Assembly: GCA_025463665.1 (NCBI GenBank)
Contig: JAODAY010000061.1
Location: 1 to 6,808 of the forward strand
Origin: Microbacteriaceae bacterium
GTDB taxonomy: Bacteria; Actinomycetota; Actinomycetes; Actinomycetales; Microbacteriaceae
Reading direction: 5' to 3'
Length of the DNA stretch: 6,808 nt
The position numbers and the translations under genes are program-made. Below the pieces are notes generated by a model. The model made no database searches, was not told the origin of the DNA, and saw only the letters and a program-made list of their open reading frames with translations. Positions 1 to 6,285 of this stretch are shown one piece after another. Position 1 is the first letter of the stretch; the number at the start of each line of letters is the position of its first letter.

Positions 1-1
1 G

Positions 2-1087
2 CTCGTGGCAACGCCGGCCGCCCTGCTGCAGCGCGAGTTCAAGCAGGGCACGCGCATGATCGTCGACCAGGTCAACGTGTGGTCCGGCGCGATCGTGAGC
101 GTCGTGCTGGCCCTCGCGGGCATGGGCGCCATGAGTCTCGCGATCGGCAGGATCGTGGGAACGGTGATCTCCGCCGTGCTGTTCCTCGTCTACTCGCCGC
201 TGCCGTACCGGCTGGGGTGGGACCGCACGTTCGTGCGGCCCCTGCTCGCGTTCGGGCTGCCGCTCGCGGGTTCGAGCATCATCGTGTTCGCCGTGGGCTA
301 TGCCGACCAGATCGTCATCGGTGGACTGCTCGGCGCCACGATGCTCGGCTACTACGTTCTCGCGTTCAACCTCGCGAGCTGGCCGGTGAGCATGTTCTCG
401 CAGCCGCTGCGCAGCGTCGCACCGGCCGCGTTCTCCCGACTGCAGCACGCGCCCGCAGAGATGAGCGATGCGTTCCTCGCGCTCGTGCGCGCGCTGACCG
501 CCGTCGCGGTTCCCGTCTGCTTCTTCATTGCGGGGGCGGCGTCGCCCATCATCCGCTTCGTCTACGGCGAGGTGTGGGCCCCGGCGGCGGCGGCGCTCAC
601 CTGGCTTGCCCTGCTCGCGGCGTTCCGCATTCTCTTCGAGCTCGCCTACGACTATCTCGTCGTGGTCAAGCGATCGGCGTCGTTGCTCGCGGTGCAGGTC
701 ATCTGGCTCATCGCGCTCATCCCCGCGCTCGCGCTCGGGGCCAGCGGCGGCGAGATCGGCGGGGTCGGAGCGGCCCAGTCCGCCGTCGCGGTCGTCGTGG
801 TCACTCCTATATATATATGGCGTCTGGCGAAGAGCGGCGTTCGGGCTTCGGGCGTGCTCTCACGCTCCTGGCTGGCGTTCGTCGTCGGCATCCTGGTCTT
901 CGTCGCGTCACGGCTCATCGCGGAGTACGTAGAGTCGTCGTTCTTCGCGGCCGTGGCGGCCGGGCTCATCGCCTGCGCGGCGAGCGGCCTGCTGCTCTTC
1001 CGGCAGCGCGCTGCTCTCTCGAGCCTGCGGCGAGTCGGCACACCCACACCCGAGCCTGTCGATCGAGAGAGCAGAACAGCCCCATGA
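2..1087 (+). CDS. Wzx-type polysaccharide flippase (5'-truncated by window edge)
   Basis: Partial membrane protein of the MOP/polysaccharide-transporter superfamily, which flips undecaprenyl-linked repeat units across the cytoplasmic membrane. The reading frame is open to the left edge, so the true start lies outside. The GTG at 5 is internal: residues PAALLQREF just after it match the conserved 'P.aLLqRe' segment that normally sits about 120 residues into proteins of this family (usually near 480 aa). About 361 residues remain. Numbering from the GTG, the segment at 79-150 is the best family signature: RPLLAFGLPL, then YADQIVIGGLLGA with Asp101, then GYYVLAFNLA and PAAFSRLQ. I count roughly nine hydrophobic helices, followed by a polar C-terminal tail. 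The stop TGA at 1085-1087 overlaps the ATG of the next gene (ATGA), implying translational coupling. An (AT)n tract interrupts the gene at 808-818. Family assignment is confident; the substrate is unknown. Confidence 0.9.
   Translation, partial: LVATPAALLQREFKQGTRMIVDQVNVWSGAIVSVVLALAGMGAMSLAIGRIVGTVISAVLFLVYSPLPYRLGWDRTFVRPLLAFGLPLAGSSIIVFAVGYADQIVIGGLLGATMLGYYVLAFNLASWPVSMFSQPLRSVAPAAFSRLQHAPAEMSDAFLALVRALTAVAVPVCFFIAGAASPIIRFVYGEVWAPAAAALTWLALLAAFRILFELAYDYLVVVKRSASLLAVQVIWLIALIPALALGASGGEIGGVGAAQSAVAVVVVTPIYIWRLAKSGVRASGVLSRSWLAFVVGILVFVASRLIAEYVESSFFAAVAAGLIACAASGLLLFRQRAALSSLRRVGTPTPEPVDRESRTAP
808..818. repeat. Dinucleotide (TA)5T tract inside the flippase gene
   Basis: Eleven consecutive alternating T and A bases lie in otherwise GC-rich coding DNA. 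In the flippase frame they encode part of the stretch Pro-Ile-Tyr-Ile-Trp, using two ATA isoleucine codons, which are normally rare in high-GC actinomycetes. The tract is short for a slipping repeat, so phase variation is possible but unproven. Confidence 0.85.
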
Positions 1088-2337
1088 GAGTACTCGTCTA
1101 TCCGCACGATTTCGGTCTCGGCGGCAGCCAGTTGAACGCCGTGGAGATCGCCTCGGCGGTCGCGGCCCTCGGCCACGAGGTCGTCATTTTCGGTCGCGAG
1201 GGGCCGCTGCTCACCCGCATCGACCAGCTCGGTCTCGAGTTCATTGCCGCCCCGCCTCCCGGCCGACGCCCATCGCCGGCGACCTTACGCGCACTCGCCG
1301 GCCTCGTCGACTCACGGGGGTTCGAGGTTCTGCACGGCTACGAGTGGCCCCCCGCGCTCGAGGCGGCGCTGGCCACGAGGATGCGGCCCACGGCGGTCGC
1401 CGTCGCGACGGTGATGTCGATGGCTGTCGCCCCCTTCATCCCCCGTTCAATGCCGCTGCTCGTCGGCACCGAGCAGATCGCCGCCGACGAGCGGGAGCTC
1501 GGGCGCACCCGGGTCGGCTTGCTCGAACCTCCCGTCGACCTCGCTTTCAACGACCCCGGCGCGAATATCGGGCTCGACGAGTTTCGCCGCGAGTTCGGCG
1601 TCGACGACTCGCGGCTGACGGTCGTGTCTGTCACACGCTTCGCCCGCGAGCTCAAGCTCGAGGGAACCCTCGCCGCGATCGACGCTGTAGCGGAGCTCGC
1701 GGCGACCATGCCGGTGCGTCTGCTTCTCGTGGGCGACGGCCCCGCGCGCGACGAGGTCGAGCGGCGCGCCGCCGCGGCGAACCAGCGCGCGGGCGACGGC
1801 ACGATCGTGCTGACCGGGCGGCTCGACGACCCGCGCGCCGCTTATGCGAGCGCCGACGTCACACTCGGAATGGGTGGGAGCGCCCTCCGCGCGCTCGCAT
1901 TCACCAAGCCGCTCATCGTGCAGGGCGAGGGCGGATTCTGGGAGGTGCTCACCCCCGACAGCGTCGGTCAGTTTCTCGAAGCCGGGTGGTTCGGCATCGG
2001 CGACGACCCCCGCACCGGAGCCACGCGGCTGGAGTACCTGCTGCGCGAACTTCTGCCCGATGCGCGACGCCGTGCCTGGCTTGCCACCTTTGGCCGCGGA
2101 CTCGTCGAGAGCCGTTTCTCGCTCGACCACGCCGCGCGGGTGCAACTCGAGCAATACCACTCGGCCCTCGTCGAGCGCGCCGGCCGTGGCACGACCGTCG
2201 GGGCGGATGCCGCGGCCTTCGTGCGCTACGGGCGGTACTATGCCGCGAAGCGCCTGCGGCGGGCCATGGGCTCGGAGAGAACCGACGACTTCAACGCACG
2301 CCCGACACGGGCGGTCACGACGGCCGGCACGCGGTGA
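1084..2337 (+). CDS. GT4-like GT-B glycosyltransferase lacking the E-x7-E glutamates
   Basis: A 417-aa cytoplasmic protein with the two-Rossmann-domain layout of GT-B glycosyltransferases; it probably adds one sugar to the lipid-linked repeat unit. The ATG at 1084 is chosen because it overlaps the flippase stop and starts directly on the first beta strand (MRVLVYPHDFGLGGSQ). The frame is open further upstream, but only as an antiframe of the flippase. Visible landmarks are the glycine loop GLGGSQLNA at 11-19 in the N-terminal domain, the second-domain start VVSVTRFARELK at 180-191 with Arg185 and Lys191, LLLVGDGP at 213-220, and the donor-site region GMGGSALRALAFTKPLIV at 262-279. In typical GT4 enzymes that last region carries two glutamates eight residues apart; here the aligned positions are Leu261 and Arg269. 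From memory, some actinobacterial relatives share this GMG-SALRALAF form, so it may be a subfamily trait. The last 50 or so residues form a polar, Arg-rich tail. The donor and acceptor cannot be read from the sequence. Confidence 0.85.
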   Translation: MRVLVYPHDFGLGGSQLNAVEIASAVAALGHEVVIFGREGPLLTRIDQLGLEFIAAPPPGRRPSPATLRALAGLVDSRGFEVLHGYEWPPALEAALATRMRPTAVAVATVMSMAVAPFIPRSMPLLVGTEQIAADERELGRTRVGLLEPPVDLAFNDPGANIGLDEFRREFGVDDSRLTVVSVTRFARELKLEGTLAAIDAVAELAATMPVRLLLVGDGPARDEVERRAAAANQRAGDGTIVLTGRLDDPRAAYASADVTLGMGGSALRALAFTKPLIVQGEGGFWEVLTPDSVGQFLEAGWFGIGDDPRTGATRLEYLLRELLPDARRRAWLATFGRGLVESRFSLDHAARVQLEQYHSALVERAGRGTTVGADAAAFVRYGRYYAAKRLRRAMGSERTDDFNARPTRAVTTAGTR

Positions 2338-3440
2338 CCGCGCCACAACCGCTCGTCGTGTACCTCGCGGGCTGCCGATGGGGCGACGTGCCGGGAACCG
2401 ACAAGCGCATCGTGACGGCCCTCGGCGAGACCGGCCGGGTGTTGTGGGTCGACCCGCCCTTCTCGGCACTGACCAGGATGCGGGCCCGCGACGCCGCACT
2501 GGCCACGGGCATCGAAGAGGTCGCGCCGGGTGTGGTTCGGCTGCAGACGGCGGTGCCGCCGGGGGCGTCGCGCCGCGGCATCCGCCCGATCTCCGACTAC
2601 GTGCGCGGGCGTGCGATCCGGGCAGCCGTTCGACGGTTCGGCGGCGGCGTCGCCGGTGTGGTCGTGGCGTCTGTGCGGGAGCGGTTCGTTGACGGCATAG
2701 CGGCGCCGCGGCTCTTGTACGTGACCGACGACTGGGTCGCCGGGGCAACGCTCATGGGGCTGTCGAGCGAGGGCATCGCCGCCCAGCTGCAACGAAACGC
2801 CGCCCGCAGCACCGCCGTCGCCGCCGTCTCACCGGTTCTCGCGGCCACTCTGGAGCGCAGCCTCGGTGTGGCGGTCTCCGTTCTCTCCAATGGCTGCCGT
2901 CCGGCGAAGAATGTCAGCGCCCCGACCGGGGCGGACGCGGTCGTCGTGGGGCAACTGAACGACCGCCTCGACCTCGCTGTGCTCGAGGCTGTGCGTGCCG
3001 ACGGGACTCCGCTGACGCTCATCGGCCCGAGGCGAGAACGCAGCCAGGAGGCCACCGCCGGGTTCGACCGGCTCATCGCGAGCCCCGGCGTCACCTGGCT
3101 CGGCGAGGTGCCCGAGACCCGACTGCCCGAATTGTTGGCACGCAGCGGCGTCGGCATCACGCCCTACTCGACCTCTGCGTTCAACCGGGCGAGCTTTCCG
3201 CTGAAGACGCTCGAGTACCTTGCGAGCGGCCTGCCCGTGGTCTCGACCGACCTGCCCGCGGTCGGCTGGCTCGACACCGATCTCATCGACGTGGCGGCCA
3301 CCCCCGCCGACTTCGCACGCAAGGTGCGCGAGGTGCTCGCCTTACCGTCGAGCGACGCCGAGGCGCAGCGGCGCTGGGAGTTCGCGACGACCCACAGCTG
3401 GGGTGCGCGGGCGCAACAGTTGCGGGCGCTTATCGAATGA
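2334..3440 (+). CDS. GT-B glycosyltransferase, TuaH/GT4-like
   Basis: A 368-aa glycosyltransferase, probably cytoplasmic or peripheral to the membrane. The start is GTG at 2334, which overlaps the upstream stop (GTGA). It leads straight into the first beta strand LVVYLAGCRWGD, and no strong ribosome-binding sequence precedes it, so coupling to the upstream gene is likely. The N-terminal half has VLWVDPPF at 36-43 and LLYVTDDWV at 127-135, as in TuaH-type enzymes (teichuronic acid synthesis) and other exopolysaccharide transferases. The linker region has VSPVL at 165-169 and LSNGCR at 184-189, the usual 'vpNG' motif. The donor-binding half has ITPYSTSAFNRASFPLK at 275-291 and TLEYLASGLPVVSTDLPAV at 292-310, in which Glu294 keeps the second glutamate of the E-x7-E motif. 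It ends in a short helix, and its last 11 bp overlap the polymerase gene on the other strand. TuaH is a resemblance only; the sugar is unknown. Confidence 0.85.
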   Translation: MTAPQPLVVYLAGCRWGDVPGTDKRIVTALGETGRVLWVDPPFSALTRMRARDAALATGIEEVAPGVVRLQTAVPPGASRRGIRPISDYVRGRAIRAAVRRFGGGVAGVVVASVRERFVDGIAAPRLLYVTDDWVAGATLMGLSSEGIAAQLQRNAARSTAVAAVSPVLAATLERSLGVAVSVLSNGCRPAKNVSAPTGADAVVVGQLNDRLDLAVLEAVRADGTPLTLIGPRRERSQEATAGFDRLIASPGVTWLGEVPETRLPELLARSGVGITPYSTSAFNRASFPLKTLEYLASGLPVVSTDLPAVGWLDTDLIDVAATPADFARKVREVLALPSSDAEAQRRWEFATTHSWGARAQQLRALIE

Positions 3441-4770
3441 CAGGGGCGGATGCCGCGCCGTCGAACGCCGGGCGTTCTAGTCTCCAGTAGGCGGCCGCGA
3501 TTCCGAGCACGAGAAACAGGCTGCCCGCCGCTTGCGGGAACGACAGCCCGTCGAAGAACGTCATCAGCACCGCTCCTCCGGCGACCGCCCCGGCGAGGGC
3601 CGCCCCGATATTGCGCTCCAACGGGGTTTTCGCTCGTCGCGCGGCGATGGTCGAGCAGACGATCGCGGCGATGCTGATCCCAAGGAAGCTCAGTGCACCG
3701 AACAGGCCCGTCTCGACGAGGACGAGGAGATACTGGTTGTCAAGAATCTGATATTGCGGCTGGAAGGTGCCGAATCCGCGCCCGAATAACGGGTTTCTCG
3801 TGACGAAGTCGGAGACGACCCCGAGGCTGCCGGTGCGGGAGACCGAGCTGGGGTCGTCACCCGTGGAGACGAAGAGGTATCTGAGGTTGTTGAACACACG
3901 CGGCGCCGCGATGTAGATTATGCCCGCGAAAATCACGGCCACCGCGGCGAACCACGCTTGTCCGCGTCGGCTGAGCACCGGGGTCATCGCGAGGCCCCCG
4001 ATCACCAGGCCGATTATGGCTGATCGCGAACCAGCCAGGGTCATGCCGAGTGCGATGACCACGATGGGGAGCCACCGCCGGATCACGTTTCGGGAGGAGT
4101 CACGCAGGGCGAAGCACAGCGCGAGCGGAAAGATGATGGTCAGCACCAGGCCGTACTCGAGCGGGTGCGTAGAGGTGCCCGCGGAGCGCACCAGGCCTCC
4201 CCGGCTGGTGATGCTCGCGTAAGTGTCGCTCTGAACGAGACCGGGGATTGTGATGATATCGACGAAGGAGAGCCCGGTGGCGAACTGGGCGATGCCGAGG
4301 GTCGCGATGGCGGTGCCTGCGATCACCATCCGGCGCAGTAGTATCTCGAGTCGGTCCAGCGAGCCGATCCCGTCGGCGGTGATGAAGAAAATCCCTGCCC
4401 ATGCCGCGGTGCGGATGAGTCCGGTGTCGGCGGTGCTGATCTCATTGAAGGGTATGGCGCGGGTCATCGCGACGACGTAACTCGCGAGAACGGCGACAAT
4501 GAAAACGGTCTGGAGCACGCGAACGGGATTCGGCCGCAGTGGCGCGTGCTTCGCGGAGCTATTGATGATGAAGTAGCCCCACACGACGAGAACACCGCAG
4601 CCGAAGACGACCGAGAGGGAACCGGCGGCGCCCAGTGCCGCGATCGACCGGTCGGACGGAATCACGTAGAGAACGACGAGATAGACGATGAGAAGCGTCA
4701 CTGTATCCGGCGGCGCGAGACGCGTCGAGAATGACCGGCTGCGTGGCGCAGAGAGGCGCGTGCCGCTCAT
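3430..4770 (-). CDS. Wzy/O-antigen-ligase-type polysaccharide polymerase
   Basis: A 446-aa integral membrane protein of the O-antigen ligase/polymerase superfamily (Wzy_C domain type), expected to join repeat units on the outer face of the cytoplasmic membrane. After a 20-residue basic N-terminus I count about 11-12 hydrophobic helices. Family landmarks appear in the usual order: RSAGTSTHPLEYG at 195-207 with Arg195; TLAGSRSAIIG at 244-254 with the conserved Ser-Arg-Ser; STGDDPSSVSRTG at 302-314; NPLFGRGFGTF at 326-336; and DNQYLLVLVETGLFG at 344-358. The large loop between the last central helix and DNQYL is the expected external catalytic loop. The ATG follows the PCP-A stop by 5 nt with only a weak purine signal, which suggests coupled translation. 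The stop is TAA. A line sampled by eye inside it has visibly lower GC than one in the upstream glycosyltransferase gene, as is common for wzy genes. Polymerase is favoured over ligase because of the Wzx and PCP neighbours, but sequence alone does not separate them. Confidence 0.85.
   Translation of the reverse strand: MSGTRLSAPRSRSFSTRLAPPDTVTLLIVYLVVLYVIPSDRSIAALGAAGSLSVVFGCGVLVVWGYFIINSSAKHAPLRPNPVRVLQTVFIVAVLASYVVAMTRAIPFNEISTADTGLIRTAAWAGIFFITADGIGSLDRLEILLRRMVIAGTAIATLGIAQFATGLSFVDIITIPGLVQSDTYASITSRGGLVRSAGTSTHPLEYGLVLTIIFPLALCFALRDSSRNVIRRWLPIVVIALGMTLAGSRSAIIGLVIGGLAMTPVLSRRGQAWFAAVAVIFAGIIYIAAPRVFNNLRYLFVSTGDDPSSVSRTGSLGVVSDFVTRNPLFGRGFGTFQPQYQILDNQYLLVLVETGLFGALSFLGISIAAIVCSTIAARRAKTPLERNIGAALAGAVAGGAVLMTFFDGLSFPQAAGSLFLVLGIAAAYWRLERPAFDGAASAPVIR
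3463..3477 (+). terminator. Candidate hairpin after the glycosyltransferase operon
   Basis: A perfect 7-bp inverted repeat around a single central G, GAACGCC-G-GGCGTTC, begins 23 nt after the stop codon at 3440. It can fold as a 5-6 bp stem with a 3-5 nt loop. No T-tract follows, so this is at best a U-less hairpin of the kind proposed for actinomycetes. It lies inside the 3' end of the opposite-strand polymerase gene, so coding constraint is an alternative explanation. Confidence 0.3.
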
Positions 4771-4775
4771 CTCGG

Positions 4776-5534
4776 TCAGCGCAGAGGGGTCAGCGCCGAC
4801 GAGCGGGGGTGTGTCGACTCGTTCTTGACCAGGACCGCGTCCTCGCGTGTGCGGTCGGTCTCGCGTGCGCGCTCGGCCTCACGCTCTGCCTCAGCCTTTG
4901 CTGCAGCCTCGATCTCCGCGTCTCCGGCGCGGCGCGCTGCCCGTGAGACAAGCCGGGCGTCGATGAACCCGGTGAGAAGCAGCGACGCCACGAAGCCCGC
5001 GGCGGCAGCGGCGATGACCGCCTGCAGGCGGTTCTTCGGATCCACCTCGACTTCGGAGTCTGCGGCGAGCGTCTCGACCGTGATCAGGGAGTTCGGCGGA
5101 ACGGAGAGGCCGACCTGAATCGACTCCAGGGCGCCGGGCGTGGCATCCAGAACGTCGTACATCGTCTCTATGGCCGCTGAGGCGTCGGCACCCTTCGCCG
5201 TAATGAGGATGACCGGACCGGTCGAGCTGGAGTCCGCGCCGATCTCGAAGTCGACGTCGGGGTTCTCCTTCTCGATGACTCCCCTTATGTCCTCGGCATT
5301 GAGCGTGCGACTGAGGACGTCGACCGCCTGAGAGAGCCCACCGAGGTAGAGGAACGGGTTGCCGTCTTCGCCGTAGACCGTCTGCGGTGGCAGGAGGATG
5401 ACGTTGGCGCTCGCCGTGTTCTCAAGGGGAACCGCCGCGTACAGGCCGGCGCACGCCGCCCCTGTAACGAGCAGTCCCGCCAGTACTACGTACCAGCGGC
5501 GCGCGACGCCCCGCAGTAGATCTCGCAGATTCAT
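4776..5534 (-). CDS. PCP-A: Wzz-type chain-length determinant protein
   Basis: A 252-aa protein with the two-helix layout of polysaccharide co-polymerases (Wzz family), which set chain length or help export. A short cytoplasmic N-terminus containing RRWYV at 12-16 leads into TM1 at about 14-35. An outer domain of roughly 135 residues follows, then DPKNR at 165-169 just before TM2 (about 172-191), as in Wzz proteins. After TM2 comes a 60-residue charged tail (about 198-232) of alternating Ala, Glu and Arg, probably helical and cytoplasmic. There is no Walker motif or tyrosine cluster, so no fused BY-kinase. The ATG at 5534 is chosen over a further-upstream start because GAAGGG sits 6 nt before it and the protein then begins just before TM1; a longer form would read through the divergent promoter region. 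It lies directly upstream of the polymerase gene, which fits a chain-length role. Confidence 0.8.
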   Translation of the reverse strand: MNLRDLLRGVARRWYVVLAGLLVTGAACAGLYAAVPLENTASANVILLPPQTVYGEDGNPFLYLGGLSQAVDVLSRTLNAEDIRGVIEKENPDVDFEIGADSSSTGPVILITAKGADASAAIETMYDVLDATPGALESIQVGLSVPPNSLITVETLAADSEVEVDPKNRLQAVIAAAAAGFVASLLLTGFIDARLVSRAARRAGDAEIEAAAKAEAEREAERARETDRTREDAVLVKNESTHPRSSALTPLR

Positions 5535-5540
5535 TGAATG

Positions 5541-5546
5541 CCCTTC
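5541..5546 (-). promoter_or_regulatory. Ribosome-binding site of PCP-A
   Basis: On the minus strand this reads GAAGGG, 6 nt before the ATG at 5534. It is the reason for choosing that start rather than the longer upstream reading. Confidence 0.75.
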
Positions 5547-5563
5547 GGGTGGGTTCAGATGAC

Positions 5564-5569
5564 AGTGTA
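5564..5569 (-). promoter_or_regulatory. Possible -10 box for the PCP-A/polymerase operon
   Basis: The minus strand reads TACACT, which fits the TANNNT form of actinobacterial -10 elements. It would place the transcript start around 5557 and leave a short leader containing the GAAGGG site. No good -35 is visible upstream, where the DNA is a GC-rich run. Confidence 0.25.
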
Positions 5570-5589
5570 ATGAGATGTTTCCCGCCCGC

Positions 5590-5609
5590 CGCCCCCCATA
5601 CGGGGGTCG
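5590..5609. promoter_or_regulatory. 20-bp dyad, candidate operator
   Basis: An imperfect palindrome of the form CG-n-CCCCC-n-TA-n-GGGGG-n-CG, with 16 of 20 positions symmetric about the central TA (5599/5600). It lies 25 bp before the PCP-B start and 55 bp before the PCP-A start, so one bound dimer could control both. The C-run/spacer/G-run shape loosely recalls copper-sensor CsoR operators, but no such regulator is in the window and the flanks lack the AT symmetry. A structured RNA leader or chance in GC-rich DNA is also possible. Confidence 0.45.
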
Positions 5610-5620
5610 AATCGGCCGTG

Positions 5621-5626
5621 AGAGGA
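5621..5626 (+). promoter_or_regulatory. Ribosome-binding site of PCP-B
   Basis: AGAGGA lies 8 nt before the GTG at 5635. It fixes this GTG as the start in preference to an ATG at 5575 or an ATG at 5650. Confidence 0.7.
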
Positions 5627-5634
5627 TACGGGTC

Positions 5635-6285
5635 GTGAGCATCACCGGTATGGTCAGGGCGCTCGTGCGTCGCTGGTACGTGCTTGCGGTTTTCGCGCTG
5701 CTCACGGTGGTCGCCGCGGTCATTGTGCCGAGGTCAGACGGGGTCTACTGGTCGCAGGTGAACGTCGTTTTTCTCGCGCCGATCACCCCTCTCAACCCGA
5801 ACTCGCTCACGCCCACGCCCGCCGCGCTCGTCAACTTCACCGCCGTTGTCGAGCGCACGTACAACGGATCCAAGGCGCACGACCAGTTCGCGTCGCCTGC
5901 GGCCACCCTCTACGGGGCGGGCATTCGCGAGGGTTCGACGGTGTCACTCGTCAACGGCGGCGGGCAGTGGAGTCGGGCCTATTACGATCCGGTGCTCGTC
6001 GTCGATGTCGTCGATTCGAGCGAGAGCGTCGTGCGCGCTGAGGTGGCGCGCATCGTGGCGAAGATCGAAGGCATCGCCCGCGAGCGCCAGACCGAGTCGG
6101 GTGTGTCAGAGACGAACTTCATAACGACGCTGCAGTCGCCGGGGGCAGCCGCCGTCGGCTACACCGAGGGCAATCGGCCGCGTGCGATGCTGGGCATCAT
6201 GGCCCTCGGCGCGATCGTCGGAACCAGCGTCGCACTGCTGGTCGACATAGGGTTCGGGCTGCTACGGCGCCGCGCGGCGAAGTGA
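5635..6285 (+). CDS. PCP-B: second Wzz-like two-helix membrane protein
   Basis: A 216-aa protein with TM1 at about 14-31, an outer domain of about 150 residues, TM2 at about 184-203 and a short basic tail ending LLRRRAAK. The GTG start is supported by AGAGGA 8 nt upstream. It appears to be a paralogue of PCP-A: both have RRWYV at residues 12-16 and Thr24 in TM1, and both have Asn-Arg just before TM2 with an Asp exactly 24 residues after that Asn. The outer domains look unrelated by eye; this one has a Pro/Asn-rich start (APITPLNPNSLTPTP, about 50-64), and a VVDVVDSSESVVRAEV segment (about 123-138) like the 'sv.d.dp..Aa.iaN' region of Wzz proteins. It lacks the Pro before Asn-Arg and the charged tail, and has no kinase motif. 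It may act with PCP-A as a heteromer or serve a separate export step; neither can be settled here. Its last 24 bp overlap the convergent transferase gene. Confidence 0.7.
   Translation: MSITGMVRALVRRWYVLAVFALLTVVAAVIVPRSDGVYWSQVNVVFLAPITPLNPNSLTPTPAALVNFTAVVERTYNGSKAHDQFASPAATLYGAGIREGSTVSLVNGGGQWSRAYYDPVLVVDVVDSSESVVRAEVARIVAKIEGIARERQTESGVSETNFITTLQSPGAAAVGYTEGNRPRAMLGIMALGAIVGTSVALLVDIGFGLLRRRAAK

Larger units (their letters stand above)
5535..5634. promoter_or_regulatory. Divergent promoter region between the two PCP genes
   Basis: These 100 bp separate the two divergent PCP genes and are the only real intergenic gap in the window, so the promoters for both transcripts should lie here. 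They hold both ribosome-binding sites, a 20-bp dyad and one plausible minus-strand -10 box. I found no convincing -35 hexamer for either direction and no clear -10 for PCP-B. Confidence 0.7.

Noticed and set aside
79..1083. Long open frame ahead of the first glycosyltransferase, continuous with it
   Set aside because: It is an Arg/Ala/Gly-rich antiframe of the flippase with no family motif; the ATG at 1084 starts exactly on the glycosyltransferase fold.
1447..2748. Minus-strand open frame of 433 codons opposite the two glycosyltransferases
   Set aside because: Its composition (Arg, Pro, Ala, Gly runs) is that of a GC-rich shadow frame, and both plus-strand genes beneath it have clear family motifs.
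5534..5571. TTGAAT (5534-5539) with TGTAAT (5566-5571) as a plus-strand promoter for PCP-B
   Set aside because: The spacing of 26 bp is too long for a standard -35/-10 pair.
5590..5609. A true CsoR copper operator
   Set aside because: Only the C-run/G-run shape is shared; there is no regulator or copper gene in the window, and I cannot run a motif comparison.
5575..5634. ATG at 5575 as the start of PCP-B
   Set aside because: It would translate the dyad and the AGAGGA site into an Arg/Pro/Gly-rich leader; the GTG at 5635 aligns exactly with the PCP-A N-terminus.
5535..5723. N-terminal extension of PCP-A by 63 residues
   Set aside because: It would run through the divergent promoter region and overlap the other PCP gene; a good GAAGGG site marks the ATG at 5534.
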